DNA from: JAFARE01 sp035566535
GTDB lineage: Bacteria; Chloroflexota; Dormibacteria; Aeolococcales; Aeolococcaceae
Length of the DNA: 64,000 bases
NCBI GenBank assembly: GCA_035566535.1
Contig: DATMRA010000130.1
Span: 1 to 64,000, forward strand
Direction of reading: 5' to 3'
The translations under genes and the position numbers were made by a program. Under the pieces are notes generated by a model that saw nothing but the letters and a program-made list of their open reading frames with translations, was not told the DNA's origin and ran no database searches. Positions 7,672-16,280 of this stretch are shown one piece after another; positions within the stretch are counted from its first letter, which is position 1; the number at the start of each line of letters is the position of its first letter.

Positions 7672-8712
7672 GTGCCATCCTCTCTCGCGACGGTCGATAC
7701 GGTGGCCAGTCAGGAAGTGCCGCCGTCGCTGACCGGACGATTTTTGAACCGCCGCACCATCCTGTCGTTGTTGGTGGCTGCGTTGATCGTCGGTCTCGCG
7801 ATATGGCGCGCCCCGATCAACTGGGCTGATGCCTGGAACAAGATCCGGCACGCAGATCCGCTCCTGTACATCGCTGCCCTGCTCATCTATTACGCGTCGT
7901 TCGGCGTGCGCGCCGTGCGCTGGCGGGTGCTCCTGAAGAACACCGGCGAAGACCGGCCGACTCGGGCTCTCATCGGTCCGCTTGTCACATCGTTTTTCGT
8001 GAACTGCGTGGTGCCCGCCAAGATGGGCGACCTGTATCGCGCGTACCAGGCCCGAGCTCGGCTCGCGATCTCGGGTAGCAAAGCGCTCGGAACCATCATC
8101 GCCGAGCGCCTGCTGGACCTGTGCGTGCTCATGGCCCTGCTGCTGGCCGCCGGTGCCGTGGTATTCCACCGTAAGGCCCCGGGTGTGCTGATTCCGTACG
8201 TGATCGTCGGCACACTGGTGTGTCTCGCCGGTGTCGGCGTGATTCTCACAATGCGCGCGGGAAGAGGTCGTCGATTCCTGCGTCTGCTGCCGGAAGCCAT
8301 CTTCCATCGCTACGAGTCGTTCCGGGTCGGCACCGTGCACTCCTTCGGCCGCTTCCCCACGCTCGTATCACTCACGGTGTTGGTCTGGTTTTTCGAGGCC
8401 GCGCGCCTGGGATTCGTGGTCTTCGCGCTGAATGACGGCAGCTTGCTCGGGCCCTCGCAGTTCCTGCTCATCGCCCTGGTGGCCGCTCTCCTCACCACCG
8501 TTCCCTTCCTACCAGGTGGCCTCGGACTCGTCGAAGCGGGAATGGTCGGCGTCCTGATCGCAGTCGGCGGCGTGAGCCAGCAGGTGGCCGTCTCCATCGC
8601 CTTGCTCGACCGCAGCATCAGCTACGGCAGCCTGGTCGTGTTCGGCTTCATCGTTTTCACCGTCACACACGTCACCGCTCCTCGCGCGCGCCCCGCTGCC
8701 GCGCAGGGGTGA
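7672..8712 (+). CDS. Lysylphosphatidylglycerol synthase TM-region / UPF0104 family membrane protein
   Basis: Integral membrane protein of 346 residues with about eight hydrophobic segments, matching the flippase-like (AglD/MprF N-terminal) family, implicated in moving lipid-linked precursors. Family signs are SFGVRAVRWRVLL after the second helix, FFVNCVVPAKMGDLYRAY, and PFLPGGLGLVEAGMVGVL near residue 280. There is no C-terminal synthase domain, so it is not a full MprF. The next gene, a nucleotide-sugar epimerase, starts inside its stop codon (GTGA), suggesting a role in cell-envelope glycan or glycolipid assembly. A diverged paralog is at 47.1 kb. Confidence 0.8.
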   Translation: MPSSLATVDTVASQEVPPSLTGRFLNRRTILSLLVAALIVGLAIWRAPINWADAWNKIRHADPLLYIAALLIYYASFGVRAVRWRVLLKNTGEDRPTRALIGPLVTSFFVNCVVPAKMGDLYRAYQARARLAISGSKALGTIIAERLLDLCVLMALLLAAGAVVFHRKAPGVLIPYVIVGTLVCLAGVGVILTMRAGRGRRFLRLLPEAIFHRYESFRVGTVHSFGRFPTLVSLTVLVWFFEAARLGFVVFALNDGSLLGPSQFLLIALVAALLTTVPFLPGGLGLVEAGMVGVLIAVGGVSQQVAVSIALLDRSISYGSLVVFGFIVFTVTHVTAPRARPAAAQG

Positions 8713-9626
8713 GGGCACTGGTCACCGGCGGCGCCGGCTTCATCGGCTCACATCTGGTCGACGCGCTGCTCGCTGACGGCATCGACGTGCTCGCCGTCGA
8801 CGATCTCTCCCGCGGCCGGCGCGAACAGGTGAACACGGCTGCAGAGTTCACCCGCATGGACGTCGCCGACCCGCGTCTGGTCGACCTCGTCGGCGCCCAC
8901 CGTCCCGACATCGTGTTCCACCTGGCTGCGCAGATCGACGTGCGCCGGTCGGTCGCGGACCCCGTGGCGGATACGCAGAGCAACGTCGTCGGCACCGTCA
9001 ATCTGCTCCACGCCAGCGCGCAGCACGGAGTCCGCCGCGTCGTCTTCGCGTCCAGCGGCGGCGCGATCTACGGAGACGCCGACGTGATCCCCACCCCGGA
9101 AAGCCACGAGCTGCAGCCCGCGTCGCCCTACGGCACAGCCAAGCTCTGCGGCGAGGCGTATGGCACCCTCTATCAGCGGATGCGCGGGATCGAATTCATC
9201 GCGCTGCGATATGCCAACGTCTACGGCCCCCGTCAGGACCCGCACGGGGAAGCCGGCGTGGTCGCGATTTTCGCGCAACGTCTCCTGCGCGATGCGCCGG
9301 TGACGATCAACGGCGACGGCCTCCAGACGCGCGACTACGTCTACGTCGACGACGTCGTGCGCGCCAATCTCGCAGCCATGTCATCGAGGACGCCGGATGC
9401 GGTCAACATCGGCACCGGCGTCGAGACCGATGTCGACGGCCTCTACGAGAGCCTCCGCCGGCTCGCCGGCATCGAGGCTCGCGCGGTGCATGGTGACGCC
9501 AAGCCGGGCGAGCAACGACGCTCGTGTCTGGATATCAGTCACGCGCGCACAGCGCTGGGCTGGGAGCCGTCTGTCGCGCTCGACGAGGGGCTACGGCGCA
9601 CCACCGACTTCTTCCGCAACGTCTGA
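8709..9626 (+). CDS. NAD-dependent nucleotide-sugar epimerase (UDP-glucose 4-epimerase-like)
   Basis: Extended SDR of 305 residues, slightly shorter than typical GalE. It carries the coenzyme loop TGGAGFIGSH (6-15), LAAQIDVRRSV, the catalytic SS...SPYGTAKLCGE with Tyr and Lys in YxxxK, and the RYANVYGPRQDP segment common to the GalE/WbpP group. Expected reaction: C4 epimerisation of UDP-glucose or UDP-GlcNAc. It is coupled by a 4-bp overlap to the flippase-like membrane protein upstream, so both probably serve envelope glycan synthesis. Its 3' end overlaps the convergent gene by 36 bp. Confidence 0.85.
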   Translation: MRALVTGGAGFIGSHLVDALLADGIDVLAVDDLSRGRREQVNTAAEFTRMDVADPRLVDLVGAHRPDIVFHLAAQIDVRRSVADPVADTQSNVVGTVNLLHASAQHGVRRVVFASSGGAIYGDADVIPTPESHELQPASPYGTAKLCGEAYGTLYQRMRGIEFIALRYANVYGPRQDPHGEAGVVAIFAQRLLRDAPVTINGDGLQTRDYVYVDDVVRANLAAMSSRTPDAVNIGTGVETDVDGLYESLRRLAGIEARAVHGDAKPGEQRRSCLDISHARTALGWEPSVALDEGLRRTTDFFRNV

Positions 9627-10094
9627 GCGCGGCAGCATTCCGCCTGCTTCGCTGAGGCAGCGGCCGGCGTGGGTACGCAGGTCGGCCACCGCGGCCTGAA
9701 TGCCCGCGGCGCCGGCATACGCTGGCGCCTGAAGGAGCCGCAGGGCCCACGCCAGCTCGTCGACCGCGACGCTCAGCAGGGCGTGCACTCCGAGCAACGG
9801 TTCTGTCAGCGTCGCGGGATCCAGCTGCTGGAGCTGCTGCGCGCACCCGTCCAGCAGACGGCGGGTCGCGCGGAGGCTGTCTGGGGAATCACGAACAGCC
9901 GCAGGACCCGGCGACGCGACGCTGCCGCTCGCGACGGCCTCGGCCAGCGCCGCGGCGGCGGTCTCGCCGCCGGCCAGTGCACGGCGCATGAGACCGATTG
10001 GGTCGGGCGGGCGCGACGCTGACCCGCCGAAGCTGCGGTACGCGACAACCAACAGCCCCAGCGCCACCACTCCGGCAACGATGTACGGAATCAC
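9591..10094 (-). CDS. Membrane-anchored protein of unknown function
   Basis: 167 residues. An N-terminal transmembrane helix (MIPYIVAGVVALGLLVVAYR) is followed by an Ala/Leu-rich, largely helical soluble part with no recognised motif. The gene lies 37 nt downstream of infA on the same strand and may be cotranscribed with it. The last 36 bp overlap the end of the convergent epimerase gene. The start is supported by a typical anchor at residue 1; no function is proposed. Confidence 0.55.
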   Translation of the reverse strand: MIPYIVAGVVALGLLVVAYRSFGGSASRPPDPIGLMRRALAGGETAAAALAEAVASGSVASPGPAAVRDSPDSLRATRRLLDGCAQQLQQLDPATLTEPLLGVHALLSVAVDELAWALRLLQAPAYAGAAGIQAAVADLRTHAGRCLSEAGGMLPRSDVAEEVGGAP

Positions 10095-10131
10095 GGACGG
10101 ATTCCGCTCGCCATGGAGCGGGGCTCCCGGG

Positions 10132-10440
10132 CTACTTGTAGCGGAAGGTGATGCGCCCGCGGCTGAGGTCGTACGGGCTCAGCTCGACGCGCACGCGGTC
10201 GCCGATGAGTATCCGGATATAGAACTTGCGCATCTTTCCCGAGGTATATGCGAGCACTTCCTGGCCGGTCTGCAACCGAACCTTGAACATCGCGTTGGGA
10301 AGGGGTTCGACAACGGTGGCGTCCATCTCGATCGTCTCTTCCTTGACGTCCGCGACAGCACCTTCTCCAGCCGCCGAAGGGGTTCGCCGGCTGGGGCCGC
10401 GCCGCCGGGTGCCGCCCGGACGAGGTGGGCGTCGTGCCAA
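10132..10440 (-). CDS. infA: Translation initiation factor IF-1 with N-terminal extension
   Basis: IF-1 binds the 30S A site during initiation. The OB-fold is clear: EETIEMDATVVEPLPNAMFK, ISGKMRK-like TSGKMRKFYIRILIGDRVR, and ELSPYDLSRGRI near the end. The frame has no ATG or GTG where IF-1 normally begins, about 8 residues before IEM. The best start is TTG at 10440 with GGAG (10446-10449) 5 nt upstream. It gives 102 residues with a basic, Pro/Gly/Arg-rich extension of about 35 residues. An internal ATG at 10326 would give only 64 residues and cut the first strand. The gene stands outside a ribosomal-protein operon, divergent from metH. Confidence 0.88.
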   Translation of the reverse strand: MARRPPRPGGTRRRGPSRRTPSAAGEGAVADVKEETIEMDATVVEPLPNAMFKVRLQTGQEVLAYTSGKMRKFYIRILIGDRVRVELSPYDLSRGRITFRYK

Positions 10441-10496
10441 AGGATCTCCGTACGCGTGAACTGGATTTTGCTGCCGGAGGGTAGCATGGCTGCAAG

Positions 10497-13400
10497 ATGG
10501 CAACGGAACTCGCGTCCCCCTTCCTTGACGCACTGTCGAAGCGCGTGCTCGTTTTCGACGGCGCCATGGGCACGAGCCTGCAGGCAGCGAACCCGACCAC
10601 CGCGGATTTCGGTGGAACCGCCCTCGAAGGCTGGATGGATGGCCTGGTGCTCCACGCACCGGGGATCGTCGAAGAGGTGCATCGCTCATTCCTCGAAGCG
10701 GGCTGTGATGCCGTGGAGACGTGCTCATTCCAGGCATCGCGCCTGCGTCTGGCGGAGTGGGGCCAGGCGGATCGGACCCGCGAACTCAACGCCACCGCGG
10801 CGGGACTCGCGCGCCGGCTCTGCGACGAGTACGCGACAGCAGCGCAGCCGCGGTTCGTCGTGGGGAGCATGGGACCGACCGGCTTCCTTCCCGCATCCAC
10901 CGATCCCACGCTGGGCAACATCACATTCTCGGAGCTGGTCAGCTCCTTCACGGAGCAGGCGCTCGGGCTCGTCGAGGGCGGAAGCGACTGCCTGATTATC
11001 GAGACAGCACAGGACATCCTGGAGGTGAAGGCTGCGGTCTTCGCGGCGCGAGCAGCATTCGGCCAGCTGCAACGGACCGTGCCGATCATCGCGTCGATGA
11101 GCCTCGACGTCACTGGCAGGATGTTGCTGGGAACGGACATCGCCGCCGTGCTCACCATCCTCGAAGCCCTCAACGTGGATGTCATCGGCCTCAATTGCTC
11201 CACCGGGCCGGATTACATGCGTGAGCCAATCCGCTACCTCTGCGAGCAGAGCACCAAGCCAGTGTCGTGCGTGCCCAACGCCGGCCTCCCCATCAACGTC
11301 GATGGACGCGCGTGCTACCAGCTGGAGCCTGTCCCGATGGCAGAGCAGATGGTCAAATTCATCACGGACTTCGGCGTATCAATCGTCGGCGGCTGTTGCG
11401 GCACGACGCCGGAGCACCTTCGTGAGCTGATCGCCCGCGTGAACGTCGCGACTCCGGCGGCGCGGCGCTACCAGGGCGAGGCGCGTCTTGCCAGCAGCAT
11501 GCGCGCCATTGAGCTTCGCCAGCAACCAGCGCCCCTTCTGATCGGCGAACGCGTGAACGCACAGGGATCGCGAGTCGTCAAGAAGATGCTCCTCGACGAC
11601 GACTACGACGGAGTTCTCGGCGTCGCGCGAGGCCAAGTTGAGGGCGGCGCCCACGCTCTCGACGTGTGCGTCGCCGTCACCGAACGCTCCGACGAGGCTG
11701 CACAGATGCGGGCTGTGGTGAAAACACTCCAGGCGAGCGTCGACACGCCGCTTGTGATCGACAGCACCGATGCTGACGTGATCCAGGCCGCACTCGAAGC
11801 AAACCCGGGCCGGCCCATCGTGAACAGCGTCAACCTGGAGAACGGACGCCTGCGCTGCGACGCCGTGCTCCCGCTGGTGCGCGACCACGGGGCGTGCGTC
11901 ATCGCACTCACCATCGACGAGCAGGGGATGGCTCGCACCGCGGAGCGCAAGCTCGAAGTGGCGCGCCGCATCCACGACCTCGCGTGCACGGAATATGGGC
12001 TGACGCCGGATCAGCTGCTGTTCGATGCGCTGACGTTCACCCTCGCAACAGGCGAGCAGGAGTGGATCGACTCCGCGCACGAGACCATTGAGGGCATCCG
12101 GACGATCAAGCGCGAGCTTCCGGGCGTGCTCACCGTCCTGGGCGTGTCGAACGTTTCCTTCGGCCTTTCCACGCAGGCTCGACCCGTGCTCAACAGCGTT
12201 TTCCTCCACCACTGTGTGGAGGCGGGCCTGGACGCAGCGATCATCAACCCGGCGCACGTCGTCCCGTACGCGGAGATCGATTCCGTGGCGCGCCGCCTCG
12301 CGGAGGATCTCATCCACAACCGCAACCCGGATGCCCTCACGGCATTCATCGCGCACTTCGACGCCTCGGCCATAGAGCCGAGCGCAGGCAAGGACGCGGT
12401 GGATCGTTTCGCGGGCATGGCTCCGGCGGAGCGCATCCACGCGCAGATCCTGCACCGGCGGAAGGACGGGATCGAGGAGCAGATCGACCTAGCCTTGCTC
12501 GAGCGCGACCCCGTCGCTGTGTTGAACGAGGTCCTGCTGCCGGCGATGAAGGACGTGGGCGATCGCTTCGGAGCCGGGGAGTTGATCCTGCCCTTCGTGC
12601 TGCAGAGCGCGGAGGTCATGAAGCGCGCCGTCGCGCACCTCGAGCAGTTCCTGGAGAAACGCGAGGGGTACACGAAAGGAAAGGTTGTGCTGGCCACCGT
12701 CTTCGGTGACGTTCATGACATCGGCAAGAACCTCGTCAACACAATCCTGAGCAACAACGGATACACGGTGTTCGACCTCGGCAAGCAGGTGCCGCTCACA
12801 ACCATCATCGAGAAGGCGGAGGAGGTTGATGCCGACGCTATCGGTCTCTCCGCGCTGCTGGTCAGCACCAGCAAGCAGATGCCGCTCTGCGTCAAGGAGC
12901 TCGACGAGCGCGGCCTCGCGTATCCGCTGATCATCGGCGGCGCCGCCATCAACCGCGGATTCGGCAGGCGAATCCTGTTTCTCGAGCAGGATCGCGTGTA
13001 CGAACCGGGCGTCTTCTACTGCAAGGACGCGTTCGAGGGCCTGGCCACCGTGGATCAGCTGCTCGACCCGGAGCGCAGGCGCACGCTGCAGGCGAGCGCA
13101 CGCGAGGAAGCACTGGTGCATCGCGAACGCGAGCGCGAGAAGGTTGAGCGCCGCGAGGCGGCCGCGAGTGGCAACGGATCCGTCCCTGCTCGAAGTGACA
13201 CGCGCATGGACGCACCCATTCCCGCGCCCCCGTTCTGGGGTGCGCGTGCGTTGCATGACATTCCCATCTGGGACGTGCATCCGTTCATCGATCGCAATTC
13301 GCTGTTCAAGATGAGCTGGCAATTCCGCGGGGTGCGCGACCCGGACGTCTGGAGGGCCCTGCTCACCGACGAGCTGGAGCCGCGACTCAAGCGGTCCATG

Positions 13401-14054
13401 CACGAGGCGGAGACCGAAGGCTGGCTCGAACTCCAGGCCGTATATGGCTACTGGCCGGCCCTCGCCGACGGCGACACGGTGGTTGTGTACGACCCGGGTG
13501 ATATCGACCGAGAACTCGGGCGCTTCCATTTCCCGCGCCAGTCAGCGCAGAACCGGCTGTGCCTCGCCGACTATGTGCGTCCCACCGATCGGGTCGCAGA
13601 CGGCGAGCGCGACGTTGTGGCGCTGCAGATCGTCACCACCGGACCGGGCGCCTCGCTGCGCTCGAACGAATTGCAGGCCGCCGGCGAATACGACGACATG
13701 CTCCGCGTGCACGGCTTCGCGACACAGATGGCGGAAGCCACTGCGGAGTACGTGCATCACCGGATCCGTCGCGAGCTGCGGCTGCCTGATGAGCAGGGCC
13801 GCCGCTACTCGTGGGGCTACCCGTCGTGCCCCGACCTGCAGGATCACGAGGTGCTGTTCGGCATCGTCCCGACATCCGAAATCGGCGTGACACTCACGAC
13901 CGGCTACCAGCTCGTCCCGGAGCAGTCGACGGCCGCAATCGTCCTGCACCATCCCGAGGCGCGCTACTTCGCCGTCTACGGCAGTGGCGACGTCAACGCC
14001 GACGAGCCGATTCCCGGCGCACCCGAGCCGGCTCTGTCAGCGGAACGCGACTGA
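10497..14054 (+). CDS. metH: Cobalamin-dependent methionine synthase
   Basis: Transfers a methyl group from methyltetrahydrofolate via cobalamin to homocysteine. All modules of the 1185-residue enzyme are present. The homocysteine domain is about 10-310, with zinc ligands in GLNCSTGP and GGCCGTTPEH. The pterin domain is about 340-620 (LLIGERVNAQGS). The B12 cap and B12-binding domain are about 640-880, with the axial-ligand motif GDVHDIGKN. The SAM-binding activation domain is about 900-1175, with YGYWPA and YSWGYPSCPD. The B12 domain shows that the cell imports or makes cobalamin. Only 56 bp separate it from infA, too little for a cobalamin riboswitch. Family B palindromic element B1 follows the stop. 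Confidence 0.96.
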   Translation: MATELASPFLDALSKRVLVFDGAMGTSLQAANPTTADFGGTALEGWMDGLVLHAPGIVEEVHRSFLEAGCDAVETCSFQASRLRLAEWGQADRTRELNATAAGLARRLCDEYATAAQPRFVVGSMGPTGFLPASTDPTLGNITFSELVSSFTEQALGLVEGGSDCLIIETAQDILEVKAAVFAARAAFGQLQRTVPIIASMSLDVTGRMLLGTDIAAVLTILEALNVDVIGLNCSTGPDYMREPIRYLCEQSTKPVSCVPNAGLPINVDGRACYQLEPVPMAEQMVKFITDFGVSIVGGCCGTTPEHLRELIARVNVATPAARRYQGEARLASSMRAIELRQQPAPLLIGERVNAQGSRVVKKMLLDDDYDGVLGVARGQVEGGAHALDVCVAVTERSDEAAQMRAVVKTLQASVDTPLVIDSTDADVIQAALEANPGRPIVNSVNLENGRLRCDAVLPLVRDHGACVIALTIDEQGMARTAERKLEVARRIHDLACTEYGLTPDQLLFDALTFTLATGEQEWIDSAHETIEGIRTIKRELPGVLTVLGVSNVSFGLSTQARPVLNSVFLHHCVEAGLDAAIINPAHVVPYAEIDSVARRLAEDLIHNRNPDALTAFIAHFDASAIEPSAGKDAVDRFAGMAPAERIHAQILHRRKDGIEEQIDLALLERDPVAVLNEVLLPAMKDVGDRFGAGELILPFVLQSAEVMKRAVAHLEQFLEKREGYTKGKVVLATVFGDVHDIGKNLVNTILSNNGYTVFDLGKQVPLTTIIEKAEEVDADAIGLSALLVSTSKQMPLCVKELDERGLAYPLIIGGAAINRGFGRRILFLEQDRVYEPGVFYCKDAFEGLATVDQLLDPERRRTLQASAREEALVHREREREKVERREAAASGNGSVPARSDTRMDAPIPAPPFWGARALHDIPIWDVHPFIDRNSLFKMSWQFRGVRDPDVWRALLTDELEPRLKRSMHEAETEGWLELQAVYGYWPALADGDTVVVYDPGDIDRELGRFHFPRQSAQNRLCLADYVRPTDRVADGERDVVALQIVTTGPGASLRSNELQAAGEYDDMLRVHGFATQMAEATAEYVHHRIRRELRLPDEQGRRYSWGYPSCPDLQDHEVLFGIVPTSEIGVTLTTGYQLVPEQSTAAIVLHHPEARYFAVYGSGDVNADEPIPGAPEPALSAERD

Positions 14055-14080
14055 GCGGCTAACGGCTCTGGTCGCCTCCT

Positions 14081-14220
14081 GCGAACGGAGCGGCAGCCTG
14101 TGAAGGGAGGTCGCGCAGGCGAACCGGCACGTGGTTGGAGCGGAGGGTGAGCCGAGCGCCAGCGGCGCGGCCCCAGAGGGGCTGCGACCGCGACCCGAAA
14201 CAGGCTGTCGATCCGTTCGC
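14081..14220 (+). repeat. Family B nested palindromic element, copy B1, downstream of metH
   Basis: Outer stem 14081-14101 with 14200-14220: 19 Watson-Crick pairs, one wobble and one mismatch over 21. Core apical hairpin GCGGCCCC (14167-14174), loop AGA, GGGGCTGC (14178-14185), enclosed by CGG 14163-14165 with CCG 14188-14190. The conserved single-strand motif GGTTGGAGCGGAGGGTGAGC (14133-14152) precedes the hairpin. It lies between convergent genes. Confidence 0.8.
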
Positions 14221-14246
14221 CAGACCACGCCGAAGCCGCGAATCGC

Positions 14247-14540
14247 TCAGTCGGTGTAGCGACGGATCCGGTCGGTCTCCGCTTCGTGCTCGCCGCGGTA
14301 CAGCCCGCACGTCTCCGGCTCGCCGATGCATGGTGGCACCGGGTGGCGCCCGGTAAAGCGGTGCGTGCGCCGGTCGACGTGGCAGTCGGCCTTGTAGCGG
14401 GTCAGCATGCCGAACGGACCCGCGCTCTCTTTCAGGATCTGTTCGAGGTACGGACAGCGCCGGTGATGGAGCGGAAGAGACTGCCGCGGCGCGGCCGGCT
14501 GGCGATCAGGCCGCGGTGGAGGCGGTGGTTCCGCGCGCAT
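14247..14540 (-). CDS. Small four-cysteine protein of unknown function
   Basis: 97 residues, soluble. After a Pro-rich N-terminus the conserved-looking part holds four cysteines in separate contexts: HRRCPYLEQ, YKADCHVD, VPPCIGEP and ETCGLYRG. With several nearby His residues they could bind zinc or an iron-sulfur cluster; the spacing does not match a family recognised here. It lies 30 bp downstream of the single-domain response regulator on the same strand. The start is uncertain because the first 25 residues are low complexity. Confidence 0.5.
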   Translation of the reverse strand: MRAEPPPPPRPDRQPAAPRQSLPLHHRRCPYLEQILKESAGPFGMLTRYKADCHVDRRTHRFTGRHPVPPCIGEPETCGLYRGEHEAETDRIRRYTD

Positions 14541-14570
14541 CCTGGTTCACGTTTCCTTGGTTCGCTTGTA

Positions 14571-14936
14571 TCAGGAGGCGAGCATTGCCTGGATGCGCGA
14601 GGCCAGCTCCTTGATTTTGAAGGGCTTGGCCAGCGTCTGCACGTTGCCGTACGCCTCCAGCTTCGGCGCTGTCGACGCATTGACGAGTGCGCTGACGACG
14701 AGCACCTTGGGTCCGTTTCCATGGTCTGCGCGAATCTTTTCGAGGACCTGCGTGCCGCTCAGATCGCCTGGCAGCATGAGGTCGAGCAGGATGAGGTCGG
14801 GTTGAAACTCGTTGAAAACCGTGAGCCCTTCGTCTCCGCTCTTCGCCACCTTGACCTCGTATCCCTCCATGGTGCAGAGCAGGGACTCGATGTCGGCGAG
14901 CGCGTAATAGTCCTCGATGATCAGGACCTTCTTCAT
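14571..14936 (-). CDS. Single-domain response regulator (CheY/Spo0F-like receiver)
   Basis: 121 residues forming only a receiver domain. It begins MKKVLIIEDYYALAD with the acidic pair, has the phospho-acceptor Asp in DLILLDLMLPG, the conserved Ser/Thr-type segment LVVSALVNAS and the signature Lys in TLAKPFKIKEL. No output domain is attached, so it should act by protein contact or within a phosphorelay. GGAG stands 5 nt before the ATG at 14936. A larger open frame extends upstream but has no start signals. Its kinase partner is not adjacent; the cytosolic histidine kinase at 48.1 kb is one candidate by inference only. Confidence 0.85.
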   Translation of the reverse strand: MKKVLIIEDYYALADIESLLCTMEGYEVKVAKSGDEGLTVFNEFQPDLILLDLMLPGDLSGTQVLEKIRADHGNGPKVLVVSALVNASTAPKLEAYGNVQTLAKPFKIKELASRIQAMLAS

Positions 14937-15037
14937 ATCTCCATCTGCTTCCGAAAGTTGGGCCGCCGCCGCAGGGAGCATAGCACGGTCAAATCCGCCG
15001 ATCCCGAGGTCACGCAGCAGGCCCTGACGCCGCTGGG

Positions 15038-15055
15038 AAAGGGCTTTCAGCCCTT
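15038..15055 (-). terminator. Hairpin spanning the thiolase stop codon
   Basis: On the minus strand AAGGGCT, loop GAA, AGCCCTT form a perfect 7-bp stem with an AAA/TTT flank. The thiolase TGA straddles stem and loop. There is no long U-tract, so termination activity is uncertain. Confidence 0.35.
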
Positions 15056-16219
15056 GCGGTCGATGATCGTGGCGGTGCCCAGGCCACCGCCGCAGCACAT
15101 CGTTTCCAGCCCGTAGCGCGCGTCGCGCCGCTCCAGCTCGTGAAGCAGCGTGGTCATGAGCCGCGCCCCGGTGGCGCCGAGCGGGTGACCGAGCGCGATG
15201 GCGCCACCGTTGACGTTCACCCGCTCCATGTCCGGGTGGTGCTCTTTTTCCCAGGCCAGCACGACGGGCGCGAAAGCCTCGTTCACCTCGAAGAGATCGA
15301 TGTCATTGACGACGAGCCCCGCGCGGCCCAGCACCTTCGCCGTGGCGGGGATGGGTCCGGTCAGCATCGTCACCGGGTCCACGCCGACCACCGCCTGGGC
15401 GACGATCCTCGCCCGCGGCTTGATGCCCAGCTCGGCCGCCCGGCGCGCCGACATGAGGAGAACTGCGGCGGCTCCGTCGGTGATCTGCGAAGAGTTGCCC
15501 GCGTGGAGAATGCCATCGGGCTTGAACGACGGTTGCAGTTGGGCAAGCACATCGACTGTCGTGTCGGGCCGGATTCCCTGGTCCTGGCTGACCACGCGAC
15601 CGTCACCGTTCGCACCGACGACGACAGGTGCGATCTCGCGGTCGAACCGTCCTGCGGTCTGAGCAGCGGCTGCGCGCTGCTGCGACTGAACGGCGAAGGC
15701 ATCCGCCTCGTCGCGGGTGATGGCCCACTGTTCGGCGATCATCTCCGCGGCGAGACCCTGGGGTACGAGGTTGTAGTGCTCGAGCAATTCGGGCGGAAAC
15801 GGCGTGCCCGGACCTTGCAGAACGGTGGACCCCATGGGCACACGACTCATGCTCTCGACGCCCGCGGCGATGGTGATGTCGCAGACACCGGACTGGATGA
15901 GATTCGCGGCAAAGTGGATCGCCTGCTGCGACGAACCGCATTGACGGTCGACCGTGGTGCCAGGCACCTCGACGGGGAACCCCGCTGCCAGGAGCGCCTG
16001 GCGCGCAACGTTGACACTCTGCTCACCGGTCTGACTGACGCACCCCATCACGACATCGTCGACCAGCGCTGGGTCGAGCCCTGCGCGACTCGTCACCTCA
16101 TTCAGCACGTGCGCGGCGAGCAGCACCGGGTGCATCTCGCGGAGATCTCCGTTCTTCAGCGACCCGCGTGCGAGCGGCGTGCGCACCGCCTCGACAATTA
16201 CGACATCGTCCATATCCAA
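15047..16219 (-). CDS. Thiolase (acetyl-CoA acyltransferase)
   Basis: Condenses or thiolytically cleaves 3-oxoacyl-CoA. The 390 residues are typical. The acyl-enzyme Cys lies in TTVDRQCGSSQQAIHFAA (about 90), the His in GGAIALGHPLGATGAR, and the second catalytic Cys in TMCCGGGLGTA near the C-terminus. The NEAFAP motif is present. Sequence style (DRQCGSSQQ) fits degradative FadA/FadA5-like enzymes slightly better than biosynthetic PhaA; substrate length cannot be set. A leader with GGGAG ahead of the ATG and a GATAAT -10-like box about 30 nt further up suggest a conventional promoter. Confidence 0.92.
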   Translation of the reverse strand: MDMDDVVIVEAVRTPLARGSLKNGDLREMHPVLLAAHVLNEVTSRAGLDPALVDDVVMGCVSQTGEQSVNVARQALLAAGFPVEVPGTTVDRQCGSSQQAIHFAANLIQSGVCDITIAAGVESMSRVPMGSTVLQGPGTPFPPELLEHYNLVPQGLAAEMIAEQWAITRDEADAFAVQSQQRAAAAQTAGRFDREIAPVVVGANGDGRVVSQDQGIRPDTTVDVLAQLQPSFKPDGILHAGNSSQITDGAAAVLLMSARRAAELGIKPRARIVAQAVVGVDPVTMLTGPIPATAKVLGRAGLVVNDIDLFEVNEAFAPVVLAWEKEHHPDMERVNVNGGAIALGHPLGATGARLMTTLLHELERRDARYGLETMCCGGGLGTATIIDRKG

Positions 16220-16280
16220 CTCTCCCTCGGTCCTCTCGCGAACATTATCAGGATGGGGAAAAGCGCCCGCCTCATCGAAT

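Noticed and set aside
10441..10496. Cobalamin riboswitch for metH
   Set aside because: Only 56 bp separate infA and metH and no B12-box-like sequence was seen.
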